Assembly (NCBI GenBank): GCA_014802445.1
Contig: JAAVCF010000022.1
Coordinates: 25,099-89,098, forward strand
Source: Bacteroides sp.
Lineage (GTDB): Bacteria > Bacteroidota > Bacteroidia > Bacteroidales > Muribaculaceae
Length of the DNA: 64,000 nt
Direction: 5' to 3'
This document shows positions 34,451 to 43,705 of the stretch, piece by piece (the stretch's first letter is position 1; the number at the start of each line of letters is the position of its first letter). The translations under genes and the position numbers were made by a program. A model generated the notes under the pieces. It did no database searches. It was given only the letters and a program-made list of their open reading frames with translations, and was not told the DNA's origin.

Positions 34451-36739
34451 ATGTTACGTCGTGTCTTTTCAGCGTTAATTGCTCTCTTTGTATGTGTCGG
34501 CGCTCATGCCGAGACTGTCGGTCTGGTGCTCAGCGGCGGCGGCTGCAAGGGCATAGCCCACATAGGCTTCATTCAGGCCCTTGAGGAGAACGAAATCCCC
34601 ATTGACTATGTGACCGGCACCTCTATGGGTGCCATCGTCGGCTCGCTCTACGCCATGGGTTATTCCCCCGCCGAGATGATTGGGGTACTCACCTCCAAGG
34701 ACTTTCAGGAGTGGTCGTCAGGTCGCATCAGCGATTCTAACCGCTATCTCTATGCCATGCCGTCGCAGCGGCCTGACTGGGTGAGCGTCAACCTCTCGCC
34801 CAACGACTCTTCTATGATGGCCGGCATGCTCCCCACGCGCCTCATCAACCCCCTCCCCATGAGCTTCGCCTTCATGCAGCTCTATGCCCCCGCCACAGGC
34901 GCATGCCGGGGCGACTTCAATCGCCTCATGGTGCCTTACCGCTGCGTGGCAAGCGACATCTATCGCCATGAGTCAGTGGTGTTCAGCCACGGCGAACTGG
35001 CCGAGTGTGTCCGCGCCTCAATGAGCTTCCCGCTTGTGTTCCAGCCTATTGAGATTGGCGATACGCTCCTTTATGACGGCGGCCTCTACGATGTCTATCC
35101 CGTCAACGTCATGGAGCGCGACTTCAACCCTGACCGCCTCATTGGCGTCGACGTGTCCACCCCTAACACTCCCCCCGGCCTCAATGACCTCGTGAATCAG
35201 GTGGAGAACATGATTATGACCGGCTACATGGCTCCCTTCCCTGACGATAAGGGGGTCAATGTGGTCTTTGACCTCTCGCGCTTCGGACTGCTCAACTGGG
35301 ATGCTGCCGCTGAGATTTATCAGATTGGCTATAAGCGCGGTATGGCGCTGGCCGATTCTTTGCGCTCGCGCATCTCCGCCCGCCGTCCCGCAGCCGAGGT
35401 GGCCCGCCGCCGCGCGGAGTTCCGTAAAGGCTGGCCCGAGCTGAGGTTCGACAGTCTCAGCGTCACCGGCACCACCCCCGGCAAGGAGGCTTACATCTCC
35501 AAGGTGTTCAGTGGCTCGGCTTCGCTTCCCCCGGACACCATCGGCATTGACCGCGCGCGCCGCGGCTTTTACCGCGTGGCCTGCTCGGGACGCATGCGCA
35601 ACCTTGTGCCCCACGCGCTCTATGACTCTGTGACAGGCCTTTACTCGCTCAATCTCAAGGCCGACCCTGAGAACGATTATCATCTCGGAATCGGCGGTTA
35701 CCTCACCTCCTCGCCCGGCAGCTTCATCTATGTCGGCGCCCGCTGGAACCGCTACAGCTTCCGCCGCATGGACCTCGGCATGGAAGCCTGGATGGGCCAG
35801 TCCTACATGGCCGCGCTCCTCACAGGCACCTGGCGCCTCCCCACAGCCTCACCCTCCGACGTCACCCTCCGCTTCAGCGCTCAGCGTGAGCGCATGTATG
35901 AAACGGAGCGGATGTTCTACGACTTCACCTCGCCGGCGTTCATCTCCACCACAACCGTCTGGGGAAGTGCCACCTATCGCATCGCTGCGGGATTCCACGG
36001 CGAGGCCTCGCTGGCCATAGCCGGCGGCCGCGTGGCCGACAGTTACCGCAAGTGGACCCTCCATCTCCCTGACAATGAGAAGGAGCATTTCACCAACGAC
36101 CTCGGCGAAATCACCCTCTCATGGCGCCGCTCAACGCTCGACAATGAGTATCTCCCCACATCAGGCTGGGATTTCCGCGCCGAAGCCACAGGTATCATCT
36201 CGCGCACCCGCGTAACACGCCCTGACTTCTCTGCCCCCTGGAATCATCAGGGGTGGGGCGACTTCCGCCTCTCCACGCGCAATTTCTTCCCGCTCAGCTC
36301 GCGCTTCACGCTCGGCGCCGAGGGCTGGTTCCACTGGTCAACAACCTCGCTCCAGCCCACTTACGAGGCCTCGATTGTACGCGCCTCTGCCTTCATGCCG
36401 GTGCCCACAAGCCTTGACCTCTACGACCCCGGCTTCCGAGCCAATCAGTGGATTGCCGCCGGAGTGGTGCCCGTGGTCCGCCTCACCTCGGCCATCCACC
36501 TTCAGGCCTCGGCCTATGTCTATGCGCCGCTGCGCCGCATCCTCCCCACAGCCGACGGCGGCGCGCGCTACGGCGCATGGTTCTCCTCCACCGAATTCCT
36601 CGGCGACCTCTCCGCCGTCATGACCCTCCCCTTTGCCACCGTGCGCCTCTATGGCAATTATCGAACCACTCCCGCCTGCCATTGGACCGCCGGAATAGGC
36701 ATCGGACTCCCCATCCGGGCCCCGCGCCTTATCCGCTGA
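34451..36739 (+). CDS. Patatin-like phospholipase fused to outer-membrane beta-barrel (PlpD-like)
   Basis: 762 residues. A signal peptide (MLRRVFSALIALFVCVGAHA) is followed by a patatin domain (~22-310): oxyanion loop SGGGCKGIAHIG, nucleophile in GTSMGAIVGSLYAMG (Ser about residue 59), and catalytic Asp in DGGLYDVYPV. A POTRA-like segment lies at ~330-390, and a C-terminal 16-strand-type barrel (~395-762) has many strands ending in an aromatic residue. This is the layout of PlpD-type (type Vd) proteins, in which the barrel places or anchors a lipase at the outer membrane. Substrate lipid is not known. Confidence 0.9.
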   Translation: MLRRVFSALIALFVCVGAHAETVGLVLSGGGCKGIAHIGFIQALEENEIPIDYVTGTSMGAIVGSLYAMGYSPAEMIGVLTSKDFQEWSSGRISDSNRYLYAMPSQRPDWVSVNLSPNDSSMMAGMLPTRLINPLPMSFAFMQLYAPATGACRGDFNRLMVPYRCVASDIYRHESVVFSHGELAECVRASMSFPLVFQPIEIGDTLLYDGGLYDVYPVNVMERDFNPDRLIGVDVSTPNTPPGLNDLVNQVENMIMTGYMAPFPDDKGVNVVFDLSRFGLLNWDAAAEIYQIGYKRGMALADSLRSRISARRPAAEVARRRAEFRKGWPELRFDSLSVTGTTPGKEAYISKVFSGSASLPPDTIGIDRARRGFYRVACSGRMRNLVPHALYDSVTGLYSLNLKADPENDYHLGIGGYLTSSPGSFIYVGARWNRYSFRRMDLGMEAWMGQSYMAALLTGTWRLPTASPSDVTLRFSAQRERMYETERMFYDFTSPAFISTTTVWGSATYRIAAGFHGEASLAIAGGRVADSYRKWTLHLPDNEKEHFTNDLGEITLSWRRSTLDNEYLPTSGWDFRAEATGIISRTRVTRPDFSAPWNHQGWGDFRLSTRNFFPLSSRFTLGAEGWFHWSTTSLQPTYEASIVRASAFMPVPTSLDLYDPGFRANQWIAAGVVPVVRLTSAIHLQASAYVYAPLRRILPTADGGARYGAWFSSTEFLGDLSAVMTLPFATVRLYGNYRTTPACHWTAGIGIGLPIRAPRLIR

Positions 36740-36906
36740 CCTCCCTGACCATGAAATTGAAGCACCAATGAGTAAATTTCCGCAAAAAATGTTTCCTGTC
36801 ACGAAAAAAATTGCGAAATTTGCACCCATACTTCGCGTCGGCGCCGTGAAAGGCGCTACACCCGCTTCGATTTTCATATCTAACAACTTATAACCACTCA
36901 TTTTCA

Positions 36907-38565
36907 ATGAAAAAGAGCGCCCTGCAGAAAATCCGCGCCGCTTATCGCCCCAAGCTCCCCGTTGAGCTTGAAGGTGCCGTTGTGGCAGTTGAAGGAAAGC
37001 CCACCCAGAGTGTGGCTGATCAGGAAGAGATTAAAGCTCTGTTCCCCAACACCTACGGTCTTCCCGAACTCAGCTTCAAGAAGGATCCCAACCCCGTAGC
37101 CCCCACTTCAAACCGTCCGCTCAACGTCGGAGTTATCCTCTCCGGCGGTCAGGCCCCCGGCGGTCACAACGTTATCTCCGGCCTCTTCGACGGTATCAAG
37201 AAAATTAACCGCGACAGCCGCCTCTTCGGCTTCCTCATGGGCCCCGGCGGTCTCGTGGACCATCAGTATAAGGAACTCACTGCCGAAATCATCGACGAAT
37301 ACCGCAATACCGGCGGCTTCGACATCATCGGCTCCGGCCGCACCAAGCTCGAACTCAAGGAGCAGTTCGACAAGGGCCTCGAAATCCTCAAGGAGCTCGG
37401 CATCGAAGCTCTCGTTATCATCGGTGGTGACGACTCTAACACCAACGCTGCCATCCTCGCTGAATACTATAAGAGCATCAACGCTGGTGTGCAGGTAATC
37501 GGCTGCCCCAAGACCATCGACGGTGACCTCAAGAACAATGTCATCGAAACATCTTTCGGCTTCGACACCGCCACCAAAACTTACTGCGAAGTCATCGGTA
37601 ACATCCAGCGTGACTGCAACTCAGCTCGCAAATACTGGCACTTCATCAAGCTCATGGGCCGCTCTGCAAGCCACATCGCCCTTGAATGTGCCCTCCAGAC
37701 TCAGCCTAACGTCTGCATCATCTCTGAAGAGGTTGAAGCCAAGAATCAGACTCTCGCCGACGTGGTTAACTACATCGCCGACATCGTAGCCAAGCGCGCC
37801 GCCAACGGTGAAAACTTCGGCACCGTCCTCATCCCCGAGGGCCTCATTGAGTTCATCCCCGCAGTGAAGCGCCTCATCGCCGAGCTCAACGACCTCCTGG
37901 CCAAGAGCGCCGACAAGGTGGCCGGTCTTGACGAAGATGCTCTCCGCGCTTTCGTTATCGAAAACCTCACCCCCGAGAACTCAAAGACTTACGCTTCGCT
38001 TCCCCACGACGTGGCCCGTCAGCTCACCCTTGACCGTGACCCCCACGGCAACGTTCAGGTGTCGCTCATCGAAACTGAGAAGCTCATCAGCCGCATGGTT
38101 GCCGATCGTCTTGAAGAGATGCGCGCCGAGGGCAAGTACAATGGCAAGTTCGCCACCATGCACCACTTCTTCGGCTACGAAGGTCGCTGTGCTGCTCCCT
38201 CTAACTTCGACGCTGACTATTGCTACGCTCTCGGCTACAATGCCGCTTGCCTCATCAAGGCCGGCGTAACCGGTTATATGACCCTCCTCCGTGACCTTAC
38301 CCGTCCCTCTGTTCAGTGGATTCCCGGCGGTATCCCCATCACCATGATGATGAACATGGAGCGTCGCCACGGCGAGATGAAGCCCGTAATCCAGAAGGCT
38401 CTCGTTGACCTCGACGGCACCCCCTTCAAGAAGTTCGCCGCCAAGCGCGACAATTGGGCTGTTGAAACAAGCTTCATCTATCCCGGTCCCGTACAGTATT
38501 TCGGCCCCGCCGAAGTGTGCGATCAGCCCTCGATGACTCTCAAGTACGAGCAGCTCGACCGCTGA
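36907..38565 (+). CDS. pfp: Pyrophosphate-dependent fructose-6-phosphate 1-phosphotransferase
   Basis: 552 residues, the long-clade PPi-PFK length. [16 protein letters not shown] and [11 protein letters not shown] bind substrate. [12 protein letters not shown] carries the Asp-Asp pair that selects pyrophosphate over ATP, and [10 protein letters not shown] is the catalytic loop. It makes fructose 1,6-bisphosphate reversibly in glycolysis. Codon use is strongly biased to CTC, GGT, CGT and AAG, as in groEL, which suggests high expression. It is monocistronic, with a strong terminator after it. Confidence 0.97.
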   Translation: MKKSALQKIRAAYRPKLPVELEGAVVAVEGKPTQSVADQEEIKALFPNTYGLPELSFKKDPNPVAPTSNRPLNVGVILSGGQAPGGHNVISGLFDGIKKINRDSRLFGFLMGPGGLVDHQYKELTAEIIDEYRNTGGFDIIGSGRTKLELKEQFDKGLEILKELGIEALVIIGGDDSNTNAAILAEYYKSINAGVQVIGCPKTIDGDLKNNVIETSFGFDTATKTYCEVIGNIQRDCNSARKYWHFIKLMGRSASHIALECALQTQPNVCIISEEVEAKNQTLADVVNYIADIVAKRAANGENFGTVLIPEGLIEFIPAVKRLIAELNDLLAKSADKVAGLDEDALRAFVIENLTPENSKTYASLPHDVARQLTLDRDPHGNVQVSLIETEKLISRMVADRLEEMRAEGKYNGKFATMHHFFGYEGRCAAPSNFDADYCYALGYNAACLIKAGVTGYMTLLRDLTRPSVQWIPGGIPITMMMNMERRHGEMKPVIQKALVDLDGTPFKKFAAKRDNWAVETSFIYPGPVQYFGPAEVCDQPSMTLKYEQLDR

Positions 38566-38598
38566 TTCCCCCTCTGAATCCTTATTCACAGTTTGCAC

Positions 38599-38646
38599 GA
38601 AGCCCCGCAGCGAGCAATGTCGCTCTCTGCGAGGGCTTCATTTTTT
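38599..38646 (+). terminator. Terminator of pfp
   Basis: GAAGCCC (38599-38605) pairs with GGGCTTC (38633-38639), with inner GCAG/CTGC pairing, then a T6 tract at 38641-38646. Confidence 0.85.
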
Positions 38647-38724
38647 ATAACTGTCCTATTTGTCGTTTTGGTTAAAATAGTTTAATTTAATTAGCAAACT
38701 ATTGTGTATTTCCAAAAATATATA

Positions 38725-38732
38725 TACTTTTG
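38725..38732 (+). promoter_or_regulatory. -7 box of the Sua5/YrdC gene
   Basis: TACTTTTG, about 108 bases upstream of the start codon, giving a leader that contains the 13-base-pair hairpin at 38776-38805. Confidence 0.5.
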
Positions 38733-38775
38733 TATGTGTGTTTTTCATAGTATTAGATTAAGATAAAGGTTTAAG

Positions 38776-38805
38776 AAGAAGCGTTGTTGTGAAACAGCGC
38801 TTCTT
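38776..38805 (+). terminator. Terminator-like hairpin inside the Sua5/YrdC leader
   Basis: AAGAAGCGTTGTT (38776-38788) pairs with AACAGCGCTTCTT (38793-38805) around a GTGA loop, followed by TATTGTTT. It lies between the -7 box and the start codon, so it could attenuate transcription or end a short RNA. Confidence 0.6.
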
Positions 38806-38839
38806 TATTGTTTCATCTCCTCTAAAATTTTTAATGATT

Positions 38840-39448
38840 ATGAACATTCTCCGTATTTACCCCTCAAGCATCAATGAGCGTCATATTGACCAGGCTGTGG
38901 AGCTCCTCCGTCAGGGGGGTGTGATTATTTATCCCACTGACACTCTCTACGCCATTGGATGCGACGCACTCAGCAATGCTGCAATCCGACGGGTGTGTGA
39001 CATAAAGGGAATCGACGCCCGCAAGGAAAGTCTTTCCGTGGTGTGCGCCGATCTCTCTCAGGCAAGCGAATATGCCAAGATTGACAATGCTGCCTATCGT
39101 TTTATTAAAGATTATGTGCCGGGTCCGTTCACCTTCATCCTCCCCGTGTCGCCGCGTCTCCCCAAGGAGTTCAAAGGGCGCCGTGAGGTGGGCATCCGCA
39201 TCCCTGACAATCCCATCCCTCGCGCTATCGCCGAGGCGCTGGGAAATCCCGTTCTCTCCACATCAATCACCTGGGACCCCGAATTTCCCCTTGAGGGGTC
39301 TGACGCTGAGTCAATTGCCCTACGCTATGCCGGTCGTGCCGACCTTATGATCAATGGTGGCTCGGGCGCTCTTGAGGGTTCCACCATTGTTGATCTCACT
39401 GACTCTCGCTCTCCTGAAATTATCCGTCAGGGTCTGGGACAGCTCTGA
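38840..39448 (+). CDS. Sua5/YciO/YrdC family threonylcarbamoyladenylate synthase
   Basis: 202 residues from the ATG at 38840; another ATG lies two codons upstream. GGVIIYPTDTLYAIGCDA is the nucleotide-binding core, IKGIDARKESLSVVC holds the KRxxxxP-like block in altered form (here RKESLSV), and VGIRIPDN and STSITWD follow. The family makes threonylcarbamoyl-AMP for the t6A modification of tRNA. The YciO branch looks the same at this level, so the exact role is not certain. A hairpin in the long leader may regulate it. Confidence 0.88.
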   Translation: MNILRIYPSSINERHIDQAVELLRQGGVIIYPTDTLYAIGCDALSNAAIRRVCDIKGIDARKESLSVVCADLSQASEYAKIDNAAYRFIKDYVPGPFTFILPVSPRLPKEFKGRREVGIRIPDNPIPRAIAEALGNPVLSTSITWDPEFPLEGSDAESIALRYAGRADLMINGGSGALEGSTIVDLTDSRSPEIIRQGLGQL

Positions 39449-39474
39449 CGATTGCCCCTTGAAGGAAGAGAGGA

Positions 39475-42240
39475 TTATTTCACCACCACCTTCTTGCCTC
39501 CGTGCACATACACTCCAGCTCTTGCAGGGGCGCTCTCAAGGCGAATGCCGCTCAGAGCGAACCATCCATCGTCATTGTTGCTTTCCTCGGTTTGTGCTGC
39601 TTCAATCACGTTGATTTCGGTCTCCACGTCGAGTGCGTCCGGGGTGTCGGGCATGGCGAAGTAGTTGTTGGCGTAGGGTATTGTCAGGGCAAAGTGCTTG
39701 GTGTTGTTGGCAGTGTTGTCCTCGCTGCGGTTGCCCCCTTCGTTGGCATGGTCATTGGCAAGAACGCCAACGTTGAAGGTGCCTTCTCGGGCGGTCCAGA
39801 TGCCGTCGGAGGAGTTGTTGCCGCCATACATGGGAAACATCTTCACGCTCCCGGCCTTAACCTCTTCATAGGCTTCGTTCTGGTCACACCAGCGATAGTC
39901 CGTGTCGCCGGCGCTCCACTGGGTGTTGCCGCTGGGGCTTACAATCACACCGAGCTTGCTGCCACCTTCTGAGTCGCGGGTGCCGCAGTTGGCCACCACG
40001 GCGGCAAATGTCACTCGGTCGCCAACGTTGATGTCGTTCTGGCCAAACTCGCTGTCGTTCTGCGTTTTCCATTCCAGACCCACGGGTTCGAAGTCAACTC
40101 CTGAGGTGGTGGTGAAGTCGTAGTTCTTGGCATAGCCCACATTGATTCGCTTGGTCACACTCCCGCTCTCGGCAGGGGTCATCTCGCCGTAGCGGTTATA
40201 GGGGTCAAGCGTGGCGGTAATGGCATGGCCGCCGGTGGTGGCGGTCCAGGTGCAGGTGGTCTGCGCCGAGACTCCGGCTTTCAGACCTCCTGTCACTGAG
40301 GGGAATTCCACGTTTGTTCCGTCGTCCACACTGAGCCTCACGCTCAGTGGGTAATCTTCAGGCAGGTCAACGTTGGAGGCGTTGTCAACTCTCACCGTAA
40401 AGGCCACTTTGTCGCCTCTCACAATGTCGTCGCTATTGCCGCGGCCCACCTTGTTCCATGCCATGCGGCGCAGTTCAAGGCGGCAGCCGTCAATGATAAC
40501 AGTGTTGCCCATCTCCACTCCGCTCGTGGTCAGCTGGAAGTTGCCGAACTGGCCGTTCTTCAGCTCGCCGCCGGTGAGGTTGGTGATGCGGCTGTCGCTC
40601 ACGTTCATCACCTCCACGTTGTTGATGGTGCCGTTGCCTTTGGCGTTCTCGAAGAAGAAGGCGTAGGAGTTCGGATCATGGATGCCGTCAATCCTAATGC
40701 CGTCAATCAGCAGGTTGCGGATGTTGTTGTTCACGCTGCCGATGTAAACGGCGTTGCCTCGTGAGTGATAGATGTCGATGTTCTCGAAGCGGGGGCTCTG
40801 GAGGTCATAGTTGTTGGACCCTTCAATATGGAGCGCGCCTTCGCTCACTCCCCAGAAGTCGCCGCTCACTCCCACTTCGCCGTCAATGCAGCCGCAGTGC
40901 ACAATGGCGATGTCACTGAACACAATCCCTTCGCCGAAGGCCGGGCCGCTGAAGTCCGACACCAGGCGGGCGCCGCTTTCCAGGCCGTCCTTAATCAGCA
41001 GATGGTGGCCATTGTGGTTGCCGCCCCCGAAAAAGCCTATTGATGAGGCGCGCCAGTTGTGCTCGGCGGTGTTGTAGGCATATTCGTTGTTGTTGCAGTA
41101 GTTCTGTGCGCTCCATGAGGCCATGTCGTCGTCGCCGTTGTTGCGGAAGTTGGAGTGGGTCACCGAGCAGTCTGATGAGTTGCAGAAGTTCATGCCGTCG
41201 GCATAGTTGTTGCGGAAGCGGCAATGGGTGAAGTGTGAGTTGCTGCCGTCAACCCAGCCGCCACACTCAAAGTGCTCCACAAGCACATTTTCCACCTGCG
41301 CGGCGCGACCGTTGAAGCATTTGCCGGGCGAGCCGTACCCGTTGGGGCTGTGGTCGCCTGAGTCGTAGCGCTGGTTCTGATATGACGACAGGGTCATGTC
41401 CTTCACCGCGCCGTCAAAGCCGTTGAAGCCTGCGCCGTTCTGCTCCCAGTGGAGTTCGGTGTAGAATATGCCGCGGCCCTGAAGGGTGCTGTTGCCCACA
41501 TTGAGCTTCCCCCACACTCCCACATAGTCCTGGTCAATGTAGATGGTGCGTCCTTGATTGGCGTTGATAAATTCCTGAAGGTTGGGCTGAATCTGCTGGT
41601 TCCAGCGCACCCAGCCGTCCTGATAGCCCACAAAGCGGGCTTTCTCTATCTCCACAAAGTCAACCGTCACGTCGTTGCCGCTCACCACCTTCACTCTGAA
41701 CTTCTCGCCCTGACGCAGCGCGCGGCTCAGAAGCTTGTGCTTCTCGTCAAAGCGCATGCGCGGAAATTCGTTGTCGGCATAGCGGTGGATGGAGTAATAT
41801 TCAGGCTTATACGTGCGCGAACCTTTGATTTTCTCGCAGAATTCCCAGCTGTGGTCGGTGTCCAGGTCCAGGCGGCAAAGCTCGCTGCCGTCCTCGCCCG
41901 TGATGGCCACGGTGGCCGTTCTGCCGTAGGGGAGTGAGTAGCGCAGGGTCAGGCCGTCGGCCTCGCCCGTGTCGTTGGTCCATTCCACATAGCCCCCTTC
42001 GTTGAGGGTGATGGCCTGTTGATTGGACGCCTCGCTCTGAAGATGACGCTGGTCGTCACTCGGCTCAAGATATGTTCCGTTGAACCCTCGGCAATAGTCG
42101 CGCTCCGCTTCGTAGCGATGATAAGGGGCGTCATAATAGCCGCGGTTTGAGCCCCACTGGTTCATGTCGTAGTGCTGGGCGCTCATATGCGCTGCCACTG
42201 CCGTTATAGCCAGCAAAGCTGTAATTCTCTGTTTACTCAT
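39475..42240 (-). CDS. Secreted GH87-like beta-helix glycan enzyme with CBM and sorting tail
   Basis: 921 residues. A signal peptide (MSKQRITALLAITAVAAHMSA) is followed by a CBM6/35-like domain (~45-205; HRYEAERD, GYVEWTNDTGEADGLTLRYS) and a right-handed parallel beta-helix (~215-590). Two CARDB-like domains (~600-870) and a tail ending RAGVYVHGGKKVVVK, like a type IX sorting signal, complete it. Inside the helix D348 (YADGMNF) and D371-D372 (NNGDDDMASW) reproduce the Asp...Asp-Asp spacing (23 and 24) that I recall for catalytic residues of GH87 alpha-1,3-glucanases. An alpha-1,3- or mixed-linkage glucan target is inferred. Its promoter box is only 11 bases upstream. Confidence 0.72.
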   Translation of the reverse strand: MSKQRITALLAITAVAAHMSAQHYDMNQWGSNRGYYDAPYHRYEAERDYCRGFNGTYLEPSDDQRHLQSEASNQQAITLNEGGYVEWTNDTGEADGLTLRYSLPYGRTATVAITGEDGSELCRLDLDTDHSWEFCEKIKGSRTYKPEYYSIHRYADNEFPRMRFDEKHKLLSRALRQGEKFRVKVVSGNDVTVDFVEIEKARFVGYQDGWVRWNQQIQPNLQEFINANQGRTIYIDQDYVGVWGKLNVGNSTLQGRGIFYTELHWEQNGAGFNGFDGAVKDMTLSSYQNQRYDSGDHSPNGYGSPGKCFNGRAAQVENVLVEHFECGGWVDGSNSHFTHCRFRNNYADGMNFCNSSDCSVTHSNFRNNGDDDMASWSAQNYCNNNEYAYNTAEHNWRASSIGFFGGGNHNGHHLLIKDGLESGARLVSDFSGPAFGEGIVFSDIAIVHCGCIDGEVGVSGDFWGVSEGALHIEGSNNYDLQSPRFENIDIYHSRGNAVYIGSVNNNIRNLLIDGIRIDGIHDPNSYAFFFENAKGNGTINNVEVMNVSDSRITNLTGGELKNGQFGNFQLTTSGVEMGNTVIIDGCRLELRRMAWNKVGRGNSDDIVRGDKVAFTVRVDNASNVDLPEDYPLSVRLSVDDGTNVEFPSVTGGLKAGVSAQTTCTWTATTGGHAITATLDPYNRYGEMTPAESGSVTKRINVGYAKNYDFTTTSGVDFEPVGLEWKTQNDSEFGQNDINVGDRVTFAAVVANCGTRDSEGGSKLGVIVSPSGNTQWSAGDTDYRWCDQNEAYEEVKAGSVKMFPMYGGNNSSDGIWTAREGTFNVGVLANDHANEGGNRSEDNTANNTKHFALTIPYANNYFAMPDTPDALDVETEINVIEAAQTEESNNDDGWFALSGIRLESAPARAGVYVHGGKKVVVK

Positions 42241-42251
42241 GGTAAAGCTTG

Positions 42252-42259
42252 CAAATATA
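42252..42259 (-). promoter_or_regulatory. -7 box of the GH87-like gene
   Basis: TATATTTG on the minus strand, 11 bases before the start codon at 42240, leaving almost no leader. Confidence 0.55.
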
Positions 42260-42513
42260 GATTGGATAATTGATTGGCTCGTTTCTTACAAAGTTAATCA
42301 TCCGCCCTCCGCTCACCATTTACCCTCGGCTGAATATAGTCCGTTTCATGTTGTTAAAAGGGACAATGCGTTGTTAGATAGTAAGATGCCGATTGTGTGC
42401 TTCACTAAAAATATAGTCTGACTATTTCGATTTTCACCTCTCTCTCCGCCTCAATTTCACCTCAATCATCCCCGCCGGCATCCTCCCTTTTTTGCCATCC
42501 CGAACTTATTCCC

Positions 42514-42521
42514 TACCTTTG
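42514..42521 (+). promoter_or_regulatory. -7 box of the 158-residue exported protein gene
   Basis: TACCTTTG, 30 bases before the ATG at 42552. Confidence 0.55.
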
Positions 42522-42551
42522 TCCCTCGTAACCAACCATTCACATTATCAC

Positions 42552-43028
42552 ATGAAATTCAATCCTGTTCTTACCATTGCCGTCAGCGCTCTCTGCTTCC
42601 TCGGCGCCGCTTTCGCTTCGCCCGCATCCGCTCAGGCTCGCAAGTCAAAGGCCACCACTTCTCAGGCTGCTCCCAAGGCTGAACTCTTCGCCTCTTTCAA
42701 TCGCGGGGGTGGCGAGCGTGACTATAATCTCTGGGCCGACGGCACTTTCTCCGGTGCCCACAATGTAAAAGGCACCTGGAAACAGATTGATGACTATTAT
42801 TTCCTCACCGGTTCTGCTGCCAGCGAAGGCATGTGCGGCTTCATCATTGACGGTGTGTTCTATGAAGTGTACTCCGGCGGCGACGGTGTCCCCACTGAGG
42901 TAACCTACGACCCCGAGGCGCAGACTTTCACCATGGCCGGAGCGCCTTGGCTCTCTAAGCCCCGCACTCGCGCCCTGTCATCTTATCGCGACGGCTACAA
43001 CCGCTTCCCCGTCACCTTCAAGAAGTAA
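42552..43028 (+). CDS. Small exported protein of unknown function
   Basis: 158 residues. MKFNPVLTIAVSALCFLGAAFASPASA is a clear signal peptide, which fixes the start at 42552. The mature part is a compact domain with FNRGGGERDYNLWADGTFSGAHNVKGTWK and later FTMAGAPWLSKPRTRA, suggesting a small beta-rich fold. I do not recognise the family. It has its own promoter. A C9 run lies seven bases after the stop. Confidence 0.75.
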   Translation: MKFNPVLTIAVSALCFLGAAFASPASAQARKSKATTSQAAPKAELFASFNRGGGERDYNLWADGTFSGAHNVKGTWKQIDDYYFLTGSAASEGMCGFIIDGVFYEVYSGGDGVPTEVTYDPEAQTFTMAGAPWLSKPRTRALSSYRDGYNRFPVTFKK

Positions 43029-43034
43029 TTACTT

Positions 43035-43043
43035 CCCCCCCCC
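43035..43043 (+). repeat. C9 homopolymer between two small exported-protein genes
   Basis: Nine consecutive C residues in the 55-base gap before the lipoprotein gene at 43084. A tract this long is prone to slippage, but it lies outside coding sequence. Confidence 0.8.
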
Positions 43044-43083
43044 TCGGGTTCCTGATTGTGTTTTGAATCTCAAGCTCTGAGTT

Positions 43084-43527
43084 ATGAAAATAAATCATCT
43101 TTTTGCCATGCTCCTTATGGCCGGCGCGCTGACTTCATGCGGCGGCTCCGATAAGGCTGCTCAGTCCGATTCTCAGGCTGCTGACTCTGTGGAGGTAGCT
43201 GCCGAGCCTGAGGACACTGCCGTTGTGGCCGAGGCCGGCGAGAAATATGTCCCCTCAGCCATTGGCGACTGCTTCATCGGCGAGCGCATCCGCGTGCCCA
43301 ATGACTCGGGCGTCTGGTGTGAAATAACTTTCAACTCTGATGGCACCTGCCTGCTCAAAACTGAAAGCGAATCGCTCGGCGGCACTTTCACCGGCACAGT
43401 CACCGGCAATGACCTTAAGATTGCCGTCCGCTTCAGCGATGGCCAGGAGTATGATTTCATCGGCACGAAAACTGACCTCGTTGCTGACGATGGCCTGTTC
43501 AAATACGTAGTTAGCCTCGAAATGTAA
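43084..43527 (+). CDS. Small lipoprotein of unknown function
   Basis: 147 residues. The signal MKINHLFAMLLMAGALTSC gives a lipobox with Cys19. An acidic flexible linker (~20-50) is followed by a domain with FNSDGTCLLKTESESLGGTF and GNDLKIAVRFSDGQEYDF, a pattern of short beta strands as in lipocalin-like or MORN-like small domains. The family is not recognised. It lies 55 bases after the previous exported protein gene and may share its transcript; the terminator follows at 43551. Confidence 0.75.
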   Translation: MKINHLFAMLLMAGALTSCGGSDKAAQSDSQAADSVEVAAEPEDTAVVAEAGEKYVPSAIGDCFIGERIRVPNDSGVWCEITFNSDGTCLLKTESESLGGTFTGTVTGNDLKIAVRFSDGQEYDFIGTKTDLVADDGLFKYVVSLEM

Positions 43528-43550
43528 CCCCTCTCCCGGACTTTACCGCT

Positions 43551-43587
43551 CAGGGCGCCCCCTTCAAGGAGCGCCCTGATGCTTTTT
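43551..43587 (+). terminator. Terminator after the small lipoprotein gene
   Basis: CAGGGCGC (43551-43558) pairs with GCGCCCTG (43571-43578), followed shortly by a T5 run ending at 43587. Confidence 0.8.
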
Positions 43588-43675
43588 CTGTGGGTAGCCT
43601 TATCCGGCGCGCTCGTCTCTCGATTTTTTTTTCGCAAACACGCATTATGTCCCTAAAATGGGTTTTGCGCTCCCG

Positions 43676-43683
43676 TAACTTTG
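43676..43683 (+). promoter_or_regulatory. -7 box of the GIY-YIG gene
   Basis: TAACTTTG, 22 bases before the ATG at 43706. Confidence 0.55.
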
Positions 43684-43705
43684 CGTCAAATAAAAATCTT
43701 GAATT

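Larger units (their letters stand above)
42241..42551. other. Divergent intergenic region with two promoters
   Basis: 311 bases separating the beta-helix gene from the next small exported protein. Apart from the two -7 boxes (42252-42259 minus, 42514-42521 plus) I see no gene, repeat or strong hairpin. Confidence 0.55.
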
